Shown here in pieces: positions 8,511 through 19,103 of a stretch of 40,896 nucleotides of DNA. The notes under the pieces are model-generated. The model searched no databases. It saw only the letters and a list, made by a program, of their open reading frames with translations, and was not told the DNA's origin. Position 1 is the stretch's first letter. Every line of letters begins with the position of its first letter. This DNA is from Methanobacteriota archaeon (GTDB taxonomy: Archaea; Thermoplasmatota; Poseidoniia; Poseidoniales; Thalassarchaeaceae), in assembly GCA_018654845.1 (NCBI GenBank), contig JABIKU010000018.1:1-40896 (forward strand), read 5' to 3'. A program made the translations under genes and the position numbers.

Positions 8511-9380
8511 ATGGATTACGCAGAAGTTCGAAGTACCCTTATTCCGAAAAATGAATCATTGGATGAAAAACTGAATTTGTTCAGAACAGATAGAGACGAA
8601 TGGAATTCAAAAGTAAAGAAATATTTGACTGAAAGAAACGAAATCAATCGTCAAGTAAAGGAATTGATTACTGAAGTTCAAAAGCAGAAACAAGTTAGAG
8701 ACGAAGCGAATTCTAGCGTTAAAGAACTAAAAATCAAAAGAGCTGAACATTCGGATCAACTCAAAGCATTACGTGCAGAATTAAAAGAGAAAAAACCTAA
8801 TGAAAAAGAAAAGTTCGAATCGAAAAAGAATCGAAAAAGATCTGAGAGACAGATTAGAACTGATATTGACCGGTTAGATAACAAATATCAAAGAGGATTT
8901 TTTCAAGCAGACGAAAAGAAATTCGAACGTAATATGAAAAAATTATATCAAGAATTAAAAGACGTCAGAGCGAGTAAAATGCTGAACGAATTTGCAGGAT
9001 TAGAAGCTGATATTCGTGCTACATCGTCCCTTCAAGAAAACTCCCATAAGGCCGTCGAAAAAGCTGTCGATTTAGCTCAGGAGGCTCACGATCTGATGAT
9101 AGAATTATCCGAAGAGGTGGATCGATTAAGAGAAAGAGCAAACACTGCTCAGGAAGGAGTAATTCGCTCAAAAAGAGAGGCCGACACATTACACAACAAA
9201 TATATTGTATCGCTTCGAAGTATTCATTCAATTCAAGATTTATTGAAGGCTATGAACACGCAAGAGCGTGAGAGTGAAGATTATGGAATCGAAAAATTAG
9301 AAGTCAATGATTTGATGACTAGATTGATGTCCGGTGACACACTTTCCACCGAAGAATTGATGGCTTTACAACGAAATTGA
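8511..9380 (+). CDS. COG1340-like coiled-coil protein 4
   Basis: This 289-residue protein is the most typical COG1340 member here, with repeated RDEWNSKVKKYLTERNEIN and RDEANSSVKELK phrases. The central turn is QADEKKFERNMKKLYQEL. It lacks the basic tail but ends in LMSGDTLSTEELMALQRN, which preserves the L-x-x-L-(N/M)-S-G...L motif of proteins 1 and 3. I chose the ATG at 8511 because of the strong ribosome-binding site 8496-8504. The longer form from 8469 would add 14 residues. The stop codon abuts the convergent stop of the next gene with no spacer. Confidence 0.8.
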   Translation: MDYAEVRSTLIPKNESLDEKLNLFRTDRDEWNSKVKKYLTERNEINRQVKELITEVQKQKQVRDEANSSVKELKIKRAEHSDQLKALRAELKEKKPNEKEKFESKKNRKRSERQIRTDIDRLDNKYQRGFFQADEKKFERNMKKLYQELKDVRASKMLNEFAGLEADIRATSSLQENSHKAVEKAVDLAQEAHDLMIELSEEVDRLRERANTAQEGVIRSKREADTLHNKYIVSLRSIHSIQDLLKAMNTQERESEDYGIEKLEVNDLMTRLMSGDTLSTEELMALQRN

Positions 9381-9393
9381 TTAATTCAATTCG
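9371..9393. terminator. A/T-rich hairpin across convergent stop codons
   Basis: ACGAAATTGA and TTCAATTCGT pair around a short loop, with one bulged A. The structure straddles the two abutting stop codons (9378-9380 plus, 9381-9383 minus). It could end transcripts from either side, but archaeal termination often depends on U tracts, so the role is uncertain. Confidence 0.3.
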
Positions 9394-10319
9394 TATAATT
9401 TACCATTTCTGCCATGTAGAACTTGTTCAGCTCCACCTTCAAATTGTAAATTCCAGCCAGGGATTAGTAAGATATTACTTGACATTGAAATTGTATCGAG
9501 ATCTGCTCTCCACCATTCGAGTAACATACTTTTTACTTTGGGTGATGGTTCAGAACCTTTCTGAATTCTTCGTTTATCTAGTAAAGGTTTGAGATTTTCC
9601 AATAATTTTTCATTTGTGAACCAAGGATTACTAGATTTTAGTGCCCTTAAATTAGGATATATTTCAAGAACCTCATCCTTAGAAAATTCACCAGTTGATT
9701 TAGACCAAGGGTCTTCGATTATTTGCCAATTATTTGGTTCTGTTTCCCCACTAGGTCCAACTAAACTTCCAAAGATGCTCCATAATTTACATTCCAAAAC
9801 AATTGGAATGGTATTCACGGTTGCCCAACCTCTGTTATCGAGCCAAGAATCTAAATCCACAATTGGACGCAGGAAAATAGTTTCAACATCTTGATTAAGA
9901 AACGAATGAGAATAATTATGAGTAGTTTGAGTATCCGTTTTTGTAGTAATAATAGACTCTATGTCTCCATTCAATACAGCTTTACCAATCCATGAAGAAA
10001 ACAGAGGTGAATCCCAAAATTGAATATTATCATATTTAGACAAAAGCAATTTCGATTGAGAAGTCAAATTACGTTCACTAAGAAACCAATGATTTCCTTG
10101 CGGGACATCTACTAGCCATCTCTCGATTTCATTTACATCAATGGGTAGAATTCCCTTTGGGATATACCAAACAAAAATTTTATTATTATCAGAGAAAACA
10201 ACTTCGGGTAATGCCGAAATTGAACCAAGACAAACAAATTCAAAAGGAACCCAATTCATTTTCTCCTGATTGAGAATGTCTCCCCGTGAAGCGAACAAGG
10301 CTCGCACGGTCTCTTCCAT
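9381..10319 (-). CDS. Conserved-looking hypothetical protein
   Basis: I do not recognise this 312-residue soluble protein. It has no signal peptide, membrane segment or cysteine motif. It is unusually rich in Trp (for example NHWFLSERN, LLEWWRADLD) and has a mixed alpha/beta look. It follows the RNA polymerase operon on the same strand after an 86-base gap, which could hold its own promoter: a TTTGATAG sequence lies about 26 bases before the ATG, and no ribosome-binding site is seen, suggesting a leaderless message. No function can be given. Confidence 0.7.
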   Translation of the reverse strand: MEETVRALFASRGDILNQEKMNWVPFEFVCLGSISALPEVVFSDNNKIFVWYIPKGILPIDVNEIERWLVDVPQGNHWFLSERNLTSQSKLLLSKYDNIQFWDSPLFSSWIGKAVLNGDIESIITTKTDTQTTHNYSHSFLNQDVETIFLRPIVDLDSWLDNRGWATVNTIPIVLECKLWSIFGSLVGPSGETEPNNWQIIEDPWSKSTGEFSKDEVLEIYPNLRALKSSNPWFTNEKLLENLKPLLDKRRIQKGSEPSPKVKSMLLEWWRADLDTISMSSNILLIPGWNLQFEGGAEQVLHGRNGKLYELN

Positions 10320-10405
10320 AGTATGGCATCGCTACCATTGCTATCAAACAAGCGTTGAAATCAATAAAGAACCGCATCATTCAAGATAGAATAAACTATT
10401 ACAAT

Positions 10406-10702
10406 TCAAACATTAGTTGACAGATCTAGTAATTCACTCTGTCCAGGGTCGACAACACAAATTGTACTCACAGGGAATGGTTTTGCACAGGCAGCACCTA
10501 GTTGACGGTTGACCATCGTAACCTGATGAATAGTAATATCAGGATGATTAGTTCGCAAATCACTAATGTAATTCATTGGGCAATTAGCGGCAACTAAGAC
10601 GAGTCTAGCATCACCATTCGAACATGCACCCTTTGTTTGGCGTTGACCAAAAAGAAGGTTTCCAGTATTAATTCCTTGTTTTAATTGACGTGATATATCC
10701 AT
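10406..10702 (-). CDS. rpl30e: Ribosomal protein L30e
   Basis: This 98-residue protein is the L30e member of the L7Ae/L30e/S12e RNA-binding family and part of the large ribosomal subunit. It shows the family start (DISRQLKQGINTGNLLFGQRQT), the LVLVAANCP strand-turn and the late (STICVVDPGQS) strand. Normal archaeal length is about 100 residues. It follows rpoA2 after 12 bases with a GAGGGGGA ribosome-binding site, the usual place for this gene in archaeal RNA polymerase operons. The nusA, rps12 and rps7 genes that often follow are not here. Confidence 0.9.
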   Translation of the reverse strand: MDISRQLKQGINTGNLLFGQRQTKGACSNGDARLVLVAANCPMNYISDLRTNHPDITIHQVTMVNRQLGAACAKPFPVSTICVVDPGQSELLDLSTNV

Positions 10703-10714
10703 TCAAAATCCCCC

Positions 10715-12295
10715 TCATGCATCCTCTGGGATGTAATACAAATCAACACTACCAGTACCGAGAGCAACTGGTTGACCAACGATGATGTTTTCTGTTACTC
10801 CACGGAGCTTATCTCTCTCACCAATAATACCTGCCCTAAGCAGGTGTGTGACTGTTACTTCGAAAGCCGAACGAGCGAGAATACTGTGCTTAGTACCACT
10901 AACTCCATGACGGCCAATAGCTCGAACTTCTCCTTCACTAGTCATAACATCAGAAACTATCAATAAATGGCGAATATCTACGTCTAGGCCTGCGCCTTGT
11001 AAAGTATCTAACATTTCATTGATGATTGCTTGTCGGGCGGCTTCTATTCCTAAGTATGCGTAAATTTCAGTCACATTGTTTGTGTAAGTTCGTGCTCTAT
11101 CCACTCCAGCAAAGATACTCACCTTAGCTAGATTTGAACCAATTGTTGAGATGTAATATTCCCCCGTTTCCTTGTTAGGTCCCTGTACGTTAGCTCTAAT
11201 GACGTCCGGTAAACCTTTTAATCGGAGTTTTTTGATTTTTTCCTCAAGTTGGAGTAAGGCGGTATAAGTAGGCGGATCACTAGCTAAATCTGCCAAGTCA
11301 TCTTCTTTGATAACACCAGGAATAATCTTCAAATTCTTCGGTTTGTCTTCATTGTCTGCTTGAATGTATAATCGGAGAGCTCGAGATAATTTGTCTCTAA
11401 CTTCTGCACCATTCATCTTTTTCAAACGAAGATTTGACGCATTCAATGATAATCCAATATATCGTTGAGTGATATCTACGTCAATAGAAGCAATGTCTAC
11501 AGTCGTAGTTGTTTCTAGGCCAGCAGCAATCTCTTGGACGAGTTTTTCATTCGTTCTCAATGGTTTACCCTTAGCATTGAATTCTTCTAAGAAAATTCTC
11601 ATCGTAGGAGTCTTAGGGACCTTTCTTGCATCTACAATTTCGATAATTCTTGGTAACCCTTGTGTGACGTTGACGGTTGCAACACCAGCATAGTGGAATG
11701 TTCTCATAGTCATTTGAGTTCCTGGTTCACCAATAGATTGCGCTGTTGTAATACCAACAGCTTCATGTGGATCTACTCTTGCATTGGTAAGATAATATGA
11801 AGCTGATTCAATAACCTTTTTTGCTTTTGCAGGAGTCAACTTTTTGATATTTCTAGAGATTAATCCATTTACAATATCATTGACGATTCTCGGAGACATA
11901 GGTATATCCATCTTTGCAGCTAAGGTTGAAAGTTGTTCATACATTTCTGCTTCAATGTCTACATCCCTTAGAATTTGAATCATCTTATTTTCACTATCAT
12001 AGTCTTGAATCGGTAAAGATTTCTTTGCGCGAGTCCTAGAACGAGCACTTGGTTTTCTACGAACTAATGTCTTGTCAATTCTAGCCGCAGCCCGTTGGGC
12101 TGCCTTAGATGAGCCTGCCATTACTTCGAATATCTTTGTCGCTGTTCCTGAATCAGTTCCACAAATTTGAGCAATTTGAGCTGAGGTCAATACTTTAACA
12201 TCATCCCATTTCTTATCATCAGCAAGTTTGTGAGCATATTCTTCCTCTATTCCGAGGTCCATCAATTTCTTCTTTGTTGCACTCTTTACAACCAT
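10715..12295 (-). CDS. rpoA2: RNA polymerase subunit A'' with extra N-terminal domain
   Basis: The C-terminal part of the split largest subunit contributes the trigger loop and jaw. The core from about residue 104 has the typical [20 protein letters not shown] and [16 protein letters not shown] segments. At 526 residues it is over 100 longer than most archaeal A''. The excess is a domain at residues 1-60, then a basic linker (60-100, [13 protein letters not shown]). Residues 1-42 are identical to the start of RpoH in this operon at 25 of 42 positions. The pattern (two helices, then [11 protein letters not shown]) resembles helix-hairpin-helix domains such as the Rad51 N-terminus. That comparison is by eye. 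The start ATG overlaps the rpoA1 stop by one base. Confidence 0.95.
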   Translation of the reverse strand: MVVKSATKKKLMDLGIEEEYAHKLADDKKWDDVKVLTSAQIAQICGTDSGTATKIFEVMAGSSKAAQRAAARIDKTLVRRKPSARSRTRAKKSLPIQDYDSENKMIQILRDVDIEAEMYEQLSTLAAKMDIPMSPRIVNDIVNGLISRNIKKLTPAKAKKVIESASYYLTNARVDPHEAVGITTAQSIGEPGTQMTMRTFHYAGVATVNVTQGLPRIIEIVDARKVPKTPTMRIFLEEFNAKGKPLRTNEKLVQEIAAGLETTTTVDIASIDVDITQRYIGLSLNASNLRLKKMNGAEVRDKLSRALRLYIQADNEDKPKNLKIIPGVIKEDDLADLASDPPTYTALLQLEEKIKKLRLKGLPDVIRANVQGPNKETGEYYISTIGSNLAKVSIFAGVDRARTYTNNVTEIYAYLGIEAARQAIINEMLDTLQGAGLDVDIRHLLIVSDVMTSEGEVRAIGRHGVSGTKHSILARSAFEVTVTHLLRAGIIGERDKLRGVTENIIVGQPVALGTGSVDLYYIPEDA

Positions 12296-15200
12296 CAGTT
12301 TCTACCCCCAAGAGCATCATCTAGGACTTGGTTAATATCGAAAGGTTCACCTTTGCGACTTCGAGCAGGATCGATTCTATCTTCTCCGTACTCAAATTGA
12401 ATGATACGATCAGCAGTATTTCTGACTGATCTCATACCATCATTAGCAACCTTCAAATCATCCATTGCATTAATCAATCGTCGTTGCATATATCCAGATT
12501 TAGAAGTACGAACCGCAGTATCGACTAAGGATTCTCGTCCAGATACGGATAACATGAAAAATTCGGTTGGCTCAAGTCCACGCTTAAACGAAGAAGATAC
12601 GAAACCTTTCTCTTGAGCACCTTTTACTCCACGTTGGAAGTGAGTTAAGACACGCCCTTGATAGCCACGTTCCAATCTCTTTCCTCGAACTTTGGGTTGT
12701 CCAATCGAACCAGCCATCATAGCCAAGTTATCCATTGAACCACGTGCACCTGATGTTGCCATCAAAACTGCAGAGTTATCATCTCCAAGGAATTCCTTTG
12801 CAACATTACCAGATTCACCTTTACCAGAATCCAGAATTGTCAAAATATTCTCTTCAAGGGTCTCCATTGGTGTTCGGCCTGGACGAGCTTCATAGTGACG
12901 ACCATCTTTTCCGAATTTTAATAATTCTTCATCGACAGCATCGCTAGCGCGCTTGTTAATTGCATCAATTTCTGCTTTTGCTTCCGGGGGTAAATCTTCG
13001 TCATCAATTCCTGTTGTGAATCCCATCGAAGTACAAATTGCAATCGTCATCTTTGTCATGCGATTGATGAATTCAGCACCAACATCTGAGCCATGAGTTT
13101 GAACAACTGCATCGAGTAATCTACCGTCTTCGGCACCGATTCCACGTTTATCGATAGTCCCCGTAACTTTTCCTTGATTGACGATAACGTTGTCTCCAGA
13201 TCGGCTTGTATAATCTAGATTGAATTCAGTAGGTACAATCAGGCTGAGAATGTCAGATCCAAGATAACCAGTGATACCATCTCTTTCTATGGTTTCTGGT
13301 AATTCTCCATCCCATCCAATCTCCCCTAATACTTCCATTACTAATGTTTTAGAAAGGAATCTCTCACCATGTGTCAAAAGATATGCACCAGAGATATGAT
13401 CGTGTATTCCACCGATAACAGAACCACCATAACGAGGTGTAATGATATGTTCTTGAACTCTCATCAAAATCTTAGCTTCTGAACGTGCTTCTTCAGATTG
13501 GATAACGTGAAGATTCATTTCATCTCCATCAAAATCCGCATTGTATGGAGTACAATCAGCTAGGTTGAATCTGAATGTCTTACCTGGCATAACTCTGATT
13601 TCATGAACCATCATGGACATTCGATGAAGAGATGGTTGACGATTGAATATCGTCACATCACCATCGATGAGATGACGTTCGACAACAACGCCAGGTCGTG
13701 GGTTACCGTCTCGGTCAAAGGTGCTTAGTCGATCTTCAACTTCTGTTCGATAAGACTCTCCGAAATCATCCTCAACAGCAGGACTTCCACAGTGAGGGCA
13801 GCTAATTTCAAGATGCTCTGGGAAGAATTCATCTGGATTAGAGTGTTCCCACTTCCAACGATTGAAAATTAAAGCCCTTTCATCATTTTCTGCCATAGTC
13901 TGACCGCGTTCATCTTCTCCTCTTAGATTTGTAAGAGTTTTTTCGAGATCAACACCCCACTCTTCCTCTAATTCACCAAATGAATTTCTTTTCATTTGAC
14001 GTTTTAATTCAAGACCTGGGAGAAAATTAGGAGCATGTAATACTTGATCAAGATCTGGCCGGTAACCGTTGTATGGTTCGTCATCACTATCTGTATGACA
14101 ATCAGGGTTCAAACATCTGAAGCCTGCCCAAATATATTTTGTTCGATCTGTGATTCGAACACGTAATCGGTCCCCACGAATAATGTAGTTAACTCCTGGA
14201 TGAACATCGGGGCCTCGTAAAATCATCTGACGTAATTGTTCTCTATTTCGACTTGTTATTCGAATTGGAACAGTCAGTTCTTTCGCTGTCTGAACCGGAA
14301 TTCCGACTTCATTGATACCGAGGTTAGGATCTGGAGAAATAACAGTACGCGCACAAAAATTAACTCGCTTTCCTGAAAGATTACTTCGGAATCTTCCTTC
14401 TTTACCCTTCAACCGTTGTGTCAATGTTTTCAATGGACGACCAGATCGGTGTCGAGCAGGAGGAATGCCTGCAGTTTGGTTATCGAAATATGTAGTACAA
14501 TGGTACTGAAGTAATTCCCAAAGATCCTCTACAATCAATTGTGGAGCTCCAGCGTCACGATTTTCCCGTAGTCTCTGGTTAATTCTTAGAACATCAACCA
14601 ACTTGTGAGTTAAATCGTCCTCAGATCTATCTCCACTATCTAATGTAATTGATGGTCTAACAGTAATTGGTGGTACTGGTAAAACTTTCATAATTGTCCA
14701 TTCTGGGCGACTTGAATGGTAATCCATTCCAATGAAAATTAAATGTTGATCAGGTATTCTTTCTAACCATTCTCTAATATCACGAGCATTGAGTTTATGC
14801 TCGCCCTTATTTTCTTTCTTTTCTTTGAAAGTTGAAGGTTTGTCTAGAATGATTTTTCCTTGCTCAGAACCACAATGCATACAAATTGTTCTCTTTTTGC
14901 TTGAACATTCTTTCTCAATATCCTTAATGATTTTTTTGAATTCACGTGACCCGACGCCATGTTTAACCATTACATCCTTCACGCGATCACGGTAGTAATC
15001 TTGCTCAGACTTTTCAGGATCTAATGGGTGAGAGTTTACTTGACTATGCAGAAGAATTTGACTACATGAATTACATGTAGATTTCAATGACATTTTTATT
15101 AAATCAGTGAAACCAATGTGCATTACTGGAAGTTCAAGAGCAATGTGACCGAAATGGCTTGGACACTCTTCGTGCTTATTCCCACAAGTTTCACAACGTA

Positions 15201-15387
15201 CACCTGGATCAATAACACCCATTTTTGGATCCATTAATCCCTGCTTGAATGCATGACCATCGTCACGATAAGTATCTGCAGTCTTGACCTCGACTGAGGA
15301 CATCTTTCGAATCTCATTTGGATCCATTAGACTAAATTTAATTGAGTTAATCCTCTTTGGGATTTTAGCAACATCTCTAGTACTCAT
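12295..15387 (-). CDS. rpoA1: RNA polymerase subunit A' with large insertion
   Basis: This is the N-terminal part of the largest subunit, holding the active site. The catalytic [10 protein letters not shown] motif is at 616-625, with Mg-binding Asp618, 620 and 622. The N-terminal clamp zinc sites are visible ([25 protein letters not shown]). At 1030 residues it is much longer than the usual 870-910. The extra sequence lies between about 415 and 560, just before [10 protein letters not shown], and contains CLNPDC (Cys425, Cys430) and CPHC (Cys530, Cys533), suggesting an added zinc-binding module. The gene overlaps rpoB by four bases (ATGA) and rpoA2 by one. Confidence 0.96.
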   Translation of the reverse strand: MSTRDVAKIPKRINSIKFSLMDPNEIRKMSSVEVKTADTYRDDGHAFKQGLMDPKMGVIDPGVRCETCGNKHEECPSHFGHIALELPVMHIGFTDLIKMSLKSTCNSCSQILLHSQVNSHPLDPEKSEQDYYRDRVKDVMVKHGVGSREFKKIIKDIEKECSSKKRTICMHCGSEQGKIILDKPSTFKEKKENKGEHKLNARDIREWLERIPDQHLIFIGMDYHSSRPEWTIMKVLPVPPITVRPSITLDSGDRSEDDLTHKLVDVLRINQRLRENRDAGAPQLIVEDLWELLQYHCTTYFDNQTAGIPPARHRSGRPLKTLTQRLKGKEGRFRSNLSGKRVNFCARTVISPDPNLGINEVGIPVQTAKELTVPIRITSRNREQLRQMILRGPDVHPGVNYIIRGDRLRVRITDRTKYIWAGFRCLNPDCHTDSDDEPYNGYRPDLDQVLHAPNFLPGLELKRQMKRNSFGELEEEWGVDLEKTLTNLRGEDERGQTMAENDERALIFNRWKWEHSNPDEFFPEHLEISCPHCGSPAVEDDFGESYRTEVEDRLSTFDRDGNPRPGVVVERHLIDGDVTIFNRQPSLHRMSMMVHEIRVMPGKTFRFNLADCTPYNADFDGDEMNLHVIQSEEARSEAKILMRVQEHIITPRYGGSVIGGIHDHISGAYLLTHGERFLSKTLVMEVLGEIGWDGELPETIERDGITGYLGSDILSLIVPTEFNLDYTSRSGDNVIVNQGKVTGTIDKRGIGAEDGRLLDAVVQTHGSDVGAEFINRMTKMTIAICTSMGFTTGIDDEDLPPEAKAEIDAINKRASDAVDEELLKFGKDGRHYEARPGRTPMETLEENILTILDSGKGESGNVAKEFLGDDNSAVLMATSGARGSMDNLAMMAGSIGQPKVRGKRLERGYQGRVLTHFQRGVKGAQEKGFVSSSFKRGLEPTEFFMLSVSGRESLVDTAVRTSKSGYMQRRLINAMDDLKVANDGMRSVRNTADRIIQFEYGEDRIDPARSRKGEPFDINQVLDDALGGRN

Positions 15388-18300
15388 TTTCGGTCCTCCA
15401 GCTCAAGTCTCATAGCGACCCCTAAACTCTTCATTTCGTCTAGAAGTAACTTGAATGCATATGATGTTTGGACAGTGTGAACATCAGCACGATCTCCACA
15501 ATAAGGACAAACACTAGTTCGACGTTTCCAATCATAGTAAGCAATATGCCCACAACCAGTAGTGTTGCAGACCATTAGGTTCCATCCGTCGGACTCATCG
15601 AGTAATCTATCTTTGATAACCATCGATGCACCATGTGAAATCAAACAATCACGTTCCATTTCTCCAAATCTTAGTCCACCCTGACGTGCACGTCCTTCGG
15701 TTGGTTGACGAGTAAGAATTTGCACGCGCCCACGGCTTCTTGCGTGGATTTTGCTACTCACTAGGTGGTGTAGTCTTTGGTAGTAAATTACACCGACGAA
15801 GATATCCGCAGGATATTCTTCACCGGTTTCACCATTAATCATTATTTCACGGCCAGTGTGGTTGAATCCATTTCGTAAGAGACCTGCTCTAACTGATTCT
15901 TCCTTCTCACCAGTGAATGCGGTTCCATCGACCATTCGACCTTCCATAGAACCGACCTTTCCACCAACCATTTCTAGAACGTGGGCGACGGTCATTCGCG
16001 AAGGAATAGCGTGTGGATTGATAAGAACATCAGGCACAACACCATCAGCTGTGAAAGGGAGATCTTCAGAATTAACTAATCTTCCAATGACTCCCTTTTG
16101 TCCGTGGCGAGAAGCGAATTTATCCCCCAATTCAGGGATTTTATTGGTACGCAGAGTGATTCGAATTAATCTTGTAGAATCGAGTGATTCAGTAACGAAG
16201 ACATTGTCAACCCAACCATATTCACCGTGACGAACCATCATCGAAGATTCGCGACGTTCTTGTGCTTGTAGGAAAGCACCAGCCGCTTCCTCAAGGAAAC
16301 GTGGAGGGCTCGTCTTCCCAACTAGTACCTTTGAAGTCACTTCACCACTTGATAGGAATTCTTCAGGAGTAGGTAAACCATCTCTCTCCAAATGGGAATA
16401 ATTATCCCATGATTTTAGTCCTTTGATTTCATCGAGTCCTGTGCCTGGAATTTCAATGCGCTCTTCTTGACCGCCGGGGAATCTTTTATTCTCAGCCGTA
16501 TAGGTTCGAATGAAAGAGGAGCGCCCTAAGGATCGTTCCACAGAAGCACGATTCATGATGATTGCATCCTGCATGTTATATCCATGATGGCTCATGATTG
16601 CTACCACGTAATTTTGTCCACCGGGACGATTCAAGAAACCAGTAGACTCCATTGCTCGTGTACCGACTATCGAACGTTGAGGGTAGTGAAGAATATGTGC
16701 TCTTGTATCAGGACGTAATCTGTAATTTGCACTTGGTAGTCCAAGGCTCTGTTTGACCATCGCAGTCCCACCAGTCACTCTTGGTGTTGAGTTATGTTCA
16801 GGATATGGAACTAGAGAAGCACAAACACCTAGAATTAGTTGAGGATCAACTTCTACATGAGTATAAACTAGGATTGTGTGGTCCTTTTGTTGTTTCTTAG
16901 TTAAAATATCAATGTCGGGCTGATAATAGCGAAGTGGGACACTGAATTTTTCAACTACCTTTTCACCATTAGCGAGTTGAACTTCAACACTGAGTTTAGC
17001 CTTAGAAATTTCTGGTACACCTAAGTTCAACCATTCAACCTTCGCAGGGTTGATTGGTCTACCATATTTTGGTGATTCTGGAGGAATATCGTAAGGACGT
17101 GGTGCTACCAATAAATCTTCTTCTTCTTCAGCATCTACCCATTCTACAACTCCCGAAGAAACCAAATCATTGAAGATGATTTCACCAGTTCTTAGACCTT
17201 CTAAATGTTGTTTTGATAATCGTAAACTTCCACCCTCAAGAACTAGAAGTGGACGAAGAATTCGTCCGCGATCGGTATTGATGAATACATCTTTGTTTTC
17301 AGTATCATGACGAATACTAACTTCATGTCGAATTCGACCAGCTCGTCGGCGGCGCTTAAATTGAGCTACTAATTTCTTTGGACGCTTGTGCAGACCGAAA
17401 ATATCTCCGTTGACGTGAATTCTTGAGCCATCTGCCCAACCTGCTGGTGAATCATCAACACCTGCTTCCTTGAGCAGTTCTTTGACATCATCAGAGGGAA
17501 CGTCTTCAGAAACGTCGATCATCTGAGCTGCATTCTTTACAAGGCCACAATTTTGACCTTCTGGAGTCTCATTAGGACATAACCTTCCCCAATGAGTTGG
17601 ATGAAGGTCACGTGCTTCGAAATGAGGTTGGCTACGAACCAATGGACTGGTGACTCGGCGCATATGCGACAGAGCTGACAAATAGGTTGTTCGATCAAGT
17701 AATTGGCTGACACCGGAGCGACCGCCGACCCAATTTCCTGTAGCGAGTGCATGCATGATTTTGGAGGTCAATACATCAGGTCTTAGACAAGCATTAATTT
17801 TCAGATCACGCTTGCGGTTGTGGTGCCTTTCTAGTTGATATTTTAGATCTCTGGCTAATTGTTGCAAACTGACCCGGAAGAGATCTTCAATTAAATCTCC
17901 AGCTAAGCGCACACGCTTATTTGCGTAGTGATCCTTATCGTTAGGATCACGATTTGTAATCGCCATCTCGAGAACTTGACGGACGATACGCCCAAGGAAA
18001 ATTGCTTTTTTCTCACGTACACCTGGGCCATCACCCAAATGAGGGAGAAGTTCTTTGTCCAACATATTCTGAATTCGAGACTCTCGATACTCCTTCTGTT
18101 GTCCAGCTGCGAATTTCTTCTCTAGCCACGCAACTGCTTCATCTTGAGTTTCAACCCCATATTCTTCATTGTCTTTGACGTCGTTAAGATTTGCAACAGT
18201 ATATTTCATCGCTGCCACGGGGCCTGCGATTGCTGCGAAAATCTCTCGGTCATTTTCCATACCAAGCGCTCGCATAAGAAGAACGACTGGAATTGCTGCT

Positions 18301-19091
18301 GTTCCTGCACTTGGAATCTTAACCATAAGCATACCATCACGGCGTTTTTCCACGTTCAGAGGTTTTCTCACACCGTCTTTTTGAGAGAAAATTTTAGCTA
18401 CTTCAGTTTCATGAGCATATTTTTTATTCTTTTCTACCGTAACTCGATTAGGAGCCAAATCTTCCATTGAGATTAGAACCCTTTCTGTTCCATTAATAAT
18501 AAAATAACCACCAGTATCCATTGGATCCTCACCAGCTTTCTGCCTTAGGGAAATAAGATATTCAGAATCTTCTTCGGATGTATGAGGTGAAAGTTTTCTG
18601 TTCTCATCAATGTGATCAGAATGTAAATTACATCGAGCGGATCTTACCATAATAGGTAAATTTCCTATATGGACGCTAGGCTCTTCGATAACTCCGTGAG
18701 TATCTCCTGCCTCAGGAGGTATGTCATCACGGTAAATTTTGAAATCCATATAAATTGGTGAAAAATATGTGAGCTTTCTGACTCGACATTCCAATGGAGT
18801 TGCGGGGTGTTCAGCACCATTTGCTTCTCGGATAGTAGGCTTGCCTAATCTTAAACCCTTCAATCGAACAAATATTTCTTTGTCTAAAACGTCGAGTTTA
18901 ATTGCGCCCCCACCAGTATCTCCGCCAGGAATCATATCTAGTGGTTCATCGGTACCAATCCGAATATTTCTAACAATTTTTTCCATACGACTAGAGCGTG
19001 CTTCACCGCCTAGAATACAATCGTTATATGATGCAAGTTGATGATTAACCATGCTACGTCTTTGAAAATAACTCTCTACAATTTCCTTCAT
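15384..19091 (-). CDS. rpoB: RNA polymerase subunit B (unsplit)
   Basis: This is the second-largest subunit, 1235 residues in a single chain. Many methanogens and haloarchaea split it into B' and B''. Thermoplasmata do not. Recognisable blocks are the fork/rifampicin-region equivalent (RRVTSPLVRSQPHFEARDLHPTHWG, here quoted only as landmarks: HPTHWGRLCPNETPEG), the RPGGQNYVVAIM active-site region, ELGDKFASRHGQKG and the C-terminal zinc ribbon with Cys1175, 1180, 1195 and 1198. The ATG has a GAGGGG ribosome-binding site and follows rpoH by 12 bases. The short spacing supports one operon from rpoH to rpl30e. Confidence 0.97.
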   Translation of the reverse strand: MKEIVESYFQRRSMVNHQLASYNDCILGGEARSSRMEKIVRNIRIGTDEPLDMIPGGDTGGGAIKLDVLDKEIFVRLKGLRLGKPTIREANGAEHPATPLECRVRKLTYFSPIYMDFKIYRDDIPPEAGDTHGVIEEPSVHIGNLPIMVRSARCNLHSDHIDENRKLSPHTSEEDSEYLISLRQKAGEDPMDTGGYFIINGTERVLISMEDLAPNRVTVEKNKKYAHETEVAKIFSQKDGVRKPLNVEKRRDGMLMVKIPSAGTAAIPVVLLMRALGMENDREIFAAIAGPVAAMKYTVANLNDVKDNEEYGVETQDEAVAWLEKKFAAGQQKEYRESRIQNMLDKELLPHLGDGPGVREKKAIFLGRIVRQVLEMAITNRDPNDKDHYANKRVRLAGDLIEDLFRVSLQQLARDLKYQLERHHNRKRDLKINACLRPDVLTSKIMHALATGNWVGGRSGVSQLLDRTTYLSALSHMRRVTSPLVRSQPHFEARDLHPTHWGRLCPNETPEGQNCGLVKNAAQMIDVSEDVPSDDVKELLKEAGVDDSPAGWADGSRIHVNGDIFGLHKRPKKLVAQFKRRRRAGRIRHEVSIRHDTENKDVFINTDRGRILRPLLVLEGGSLRLSKQHLEGLRTGEIIFNDLVSSGVVEWVDAEEEEDLLVAPRPYDIPPESPKYGRPINPAKVEWLNLGVPEISKAKLSVEVQLANGEKVVEKFSVPLRYYQPDIDILTKKQQKDHTILVYTHVEVDPQLILGVCASLVPYPEHNSTPRVTGGTAMVKQSLGLPSANYRLRPDTRAHILHYPQRSIVGTRAMESTGFLNRPGGQNYVVAIMSHHGYNMQDAIIMNRASVERSLGRSSFIRTYTAENKRFPGGQEERIEIPGTGLDEIKGLKSWDNYSHLERDGLPTPEEFLSSGEVTSKVLVGKTSPPRFLEEAAGAFLQAQERRESSMMVRHGEYGWVDNVFVTESLDSTRLIRITLRTNKIPELGDKFASRHGQKGVIGRLVNSEDLPFTADGVVPDVLINPHAIPSRMTVAHVLEMVGGKVGSMEGRMVDGTAFTGEKEESVRAGLLRNGFNHTGREIMINGETGEEYPADIFVGVIYYQRLHHLVSSKIHARSRGRVQILTRQPTEGRARQGGLRFGEMERDCLISHGASMVIKDRLLDESDGWNLMVCNTTGCGHIAYYDWKRRTSVCPYCGDRADVHTVQTSYAFKLLLDEMKSLGVAMRLELEDRK

Positions 19092-19103
19092 TTAATCAAC
19101 CCC

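Noticed and set aside
18144-18470. 108-residue Cys/Phe-rich frame on the plus strand inside rpoB
   Set aside because: It is antisense to conserved rpoB and its composition is typical of a shadow frame.
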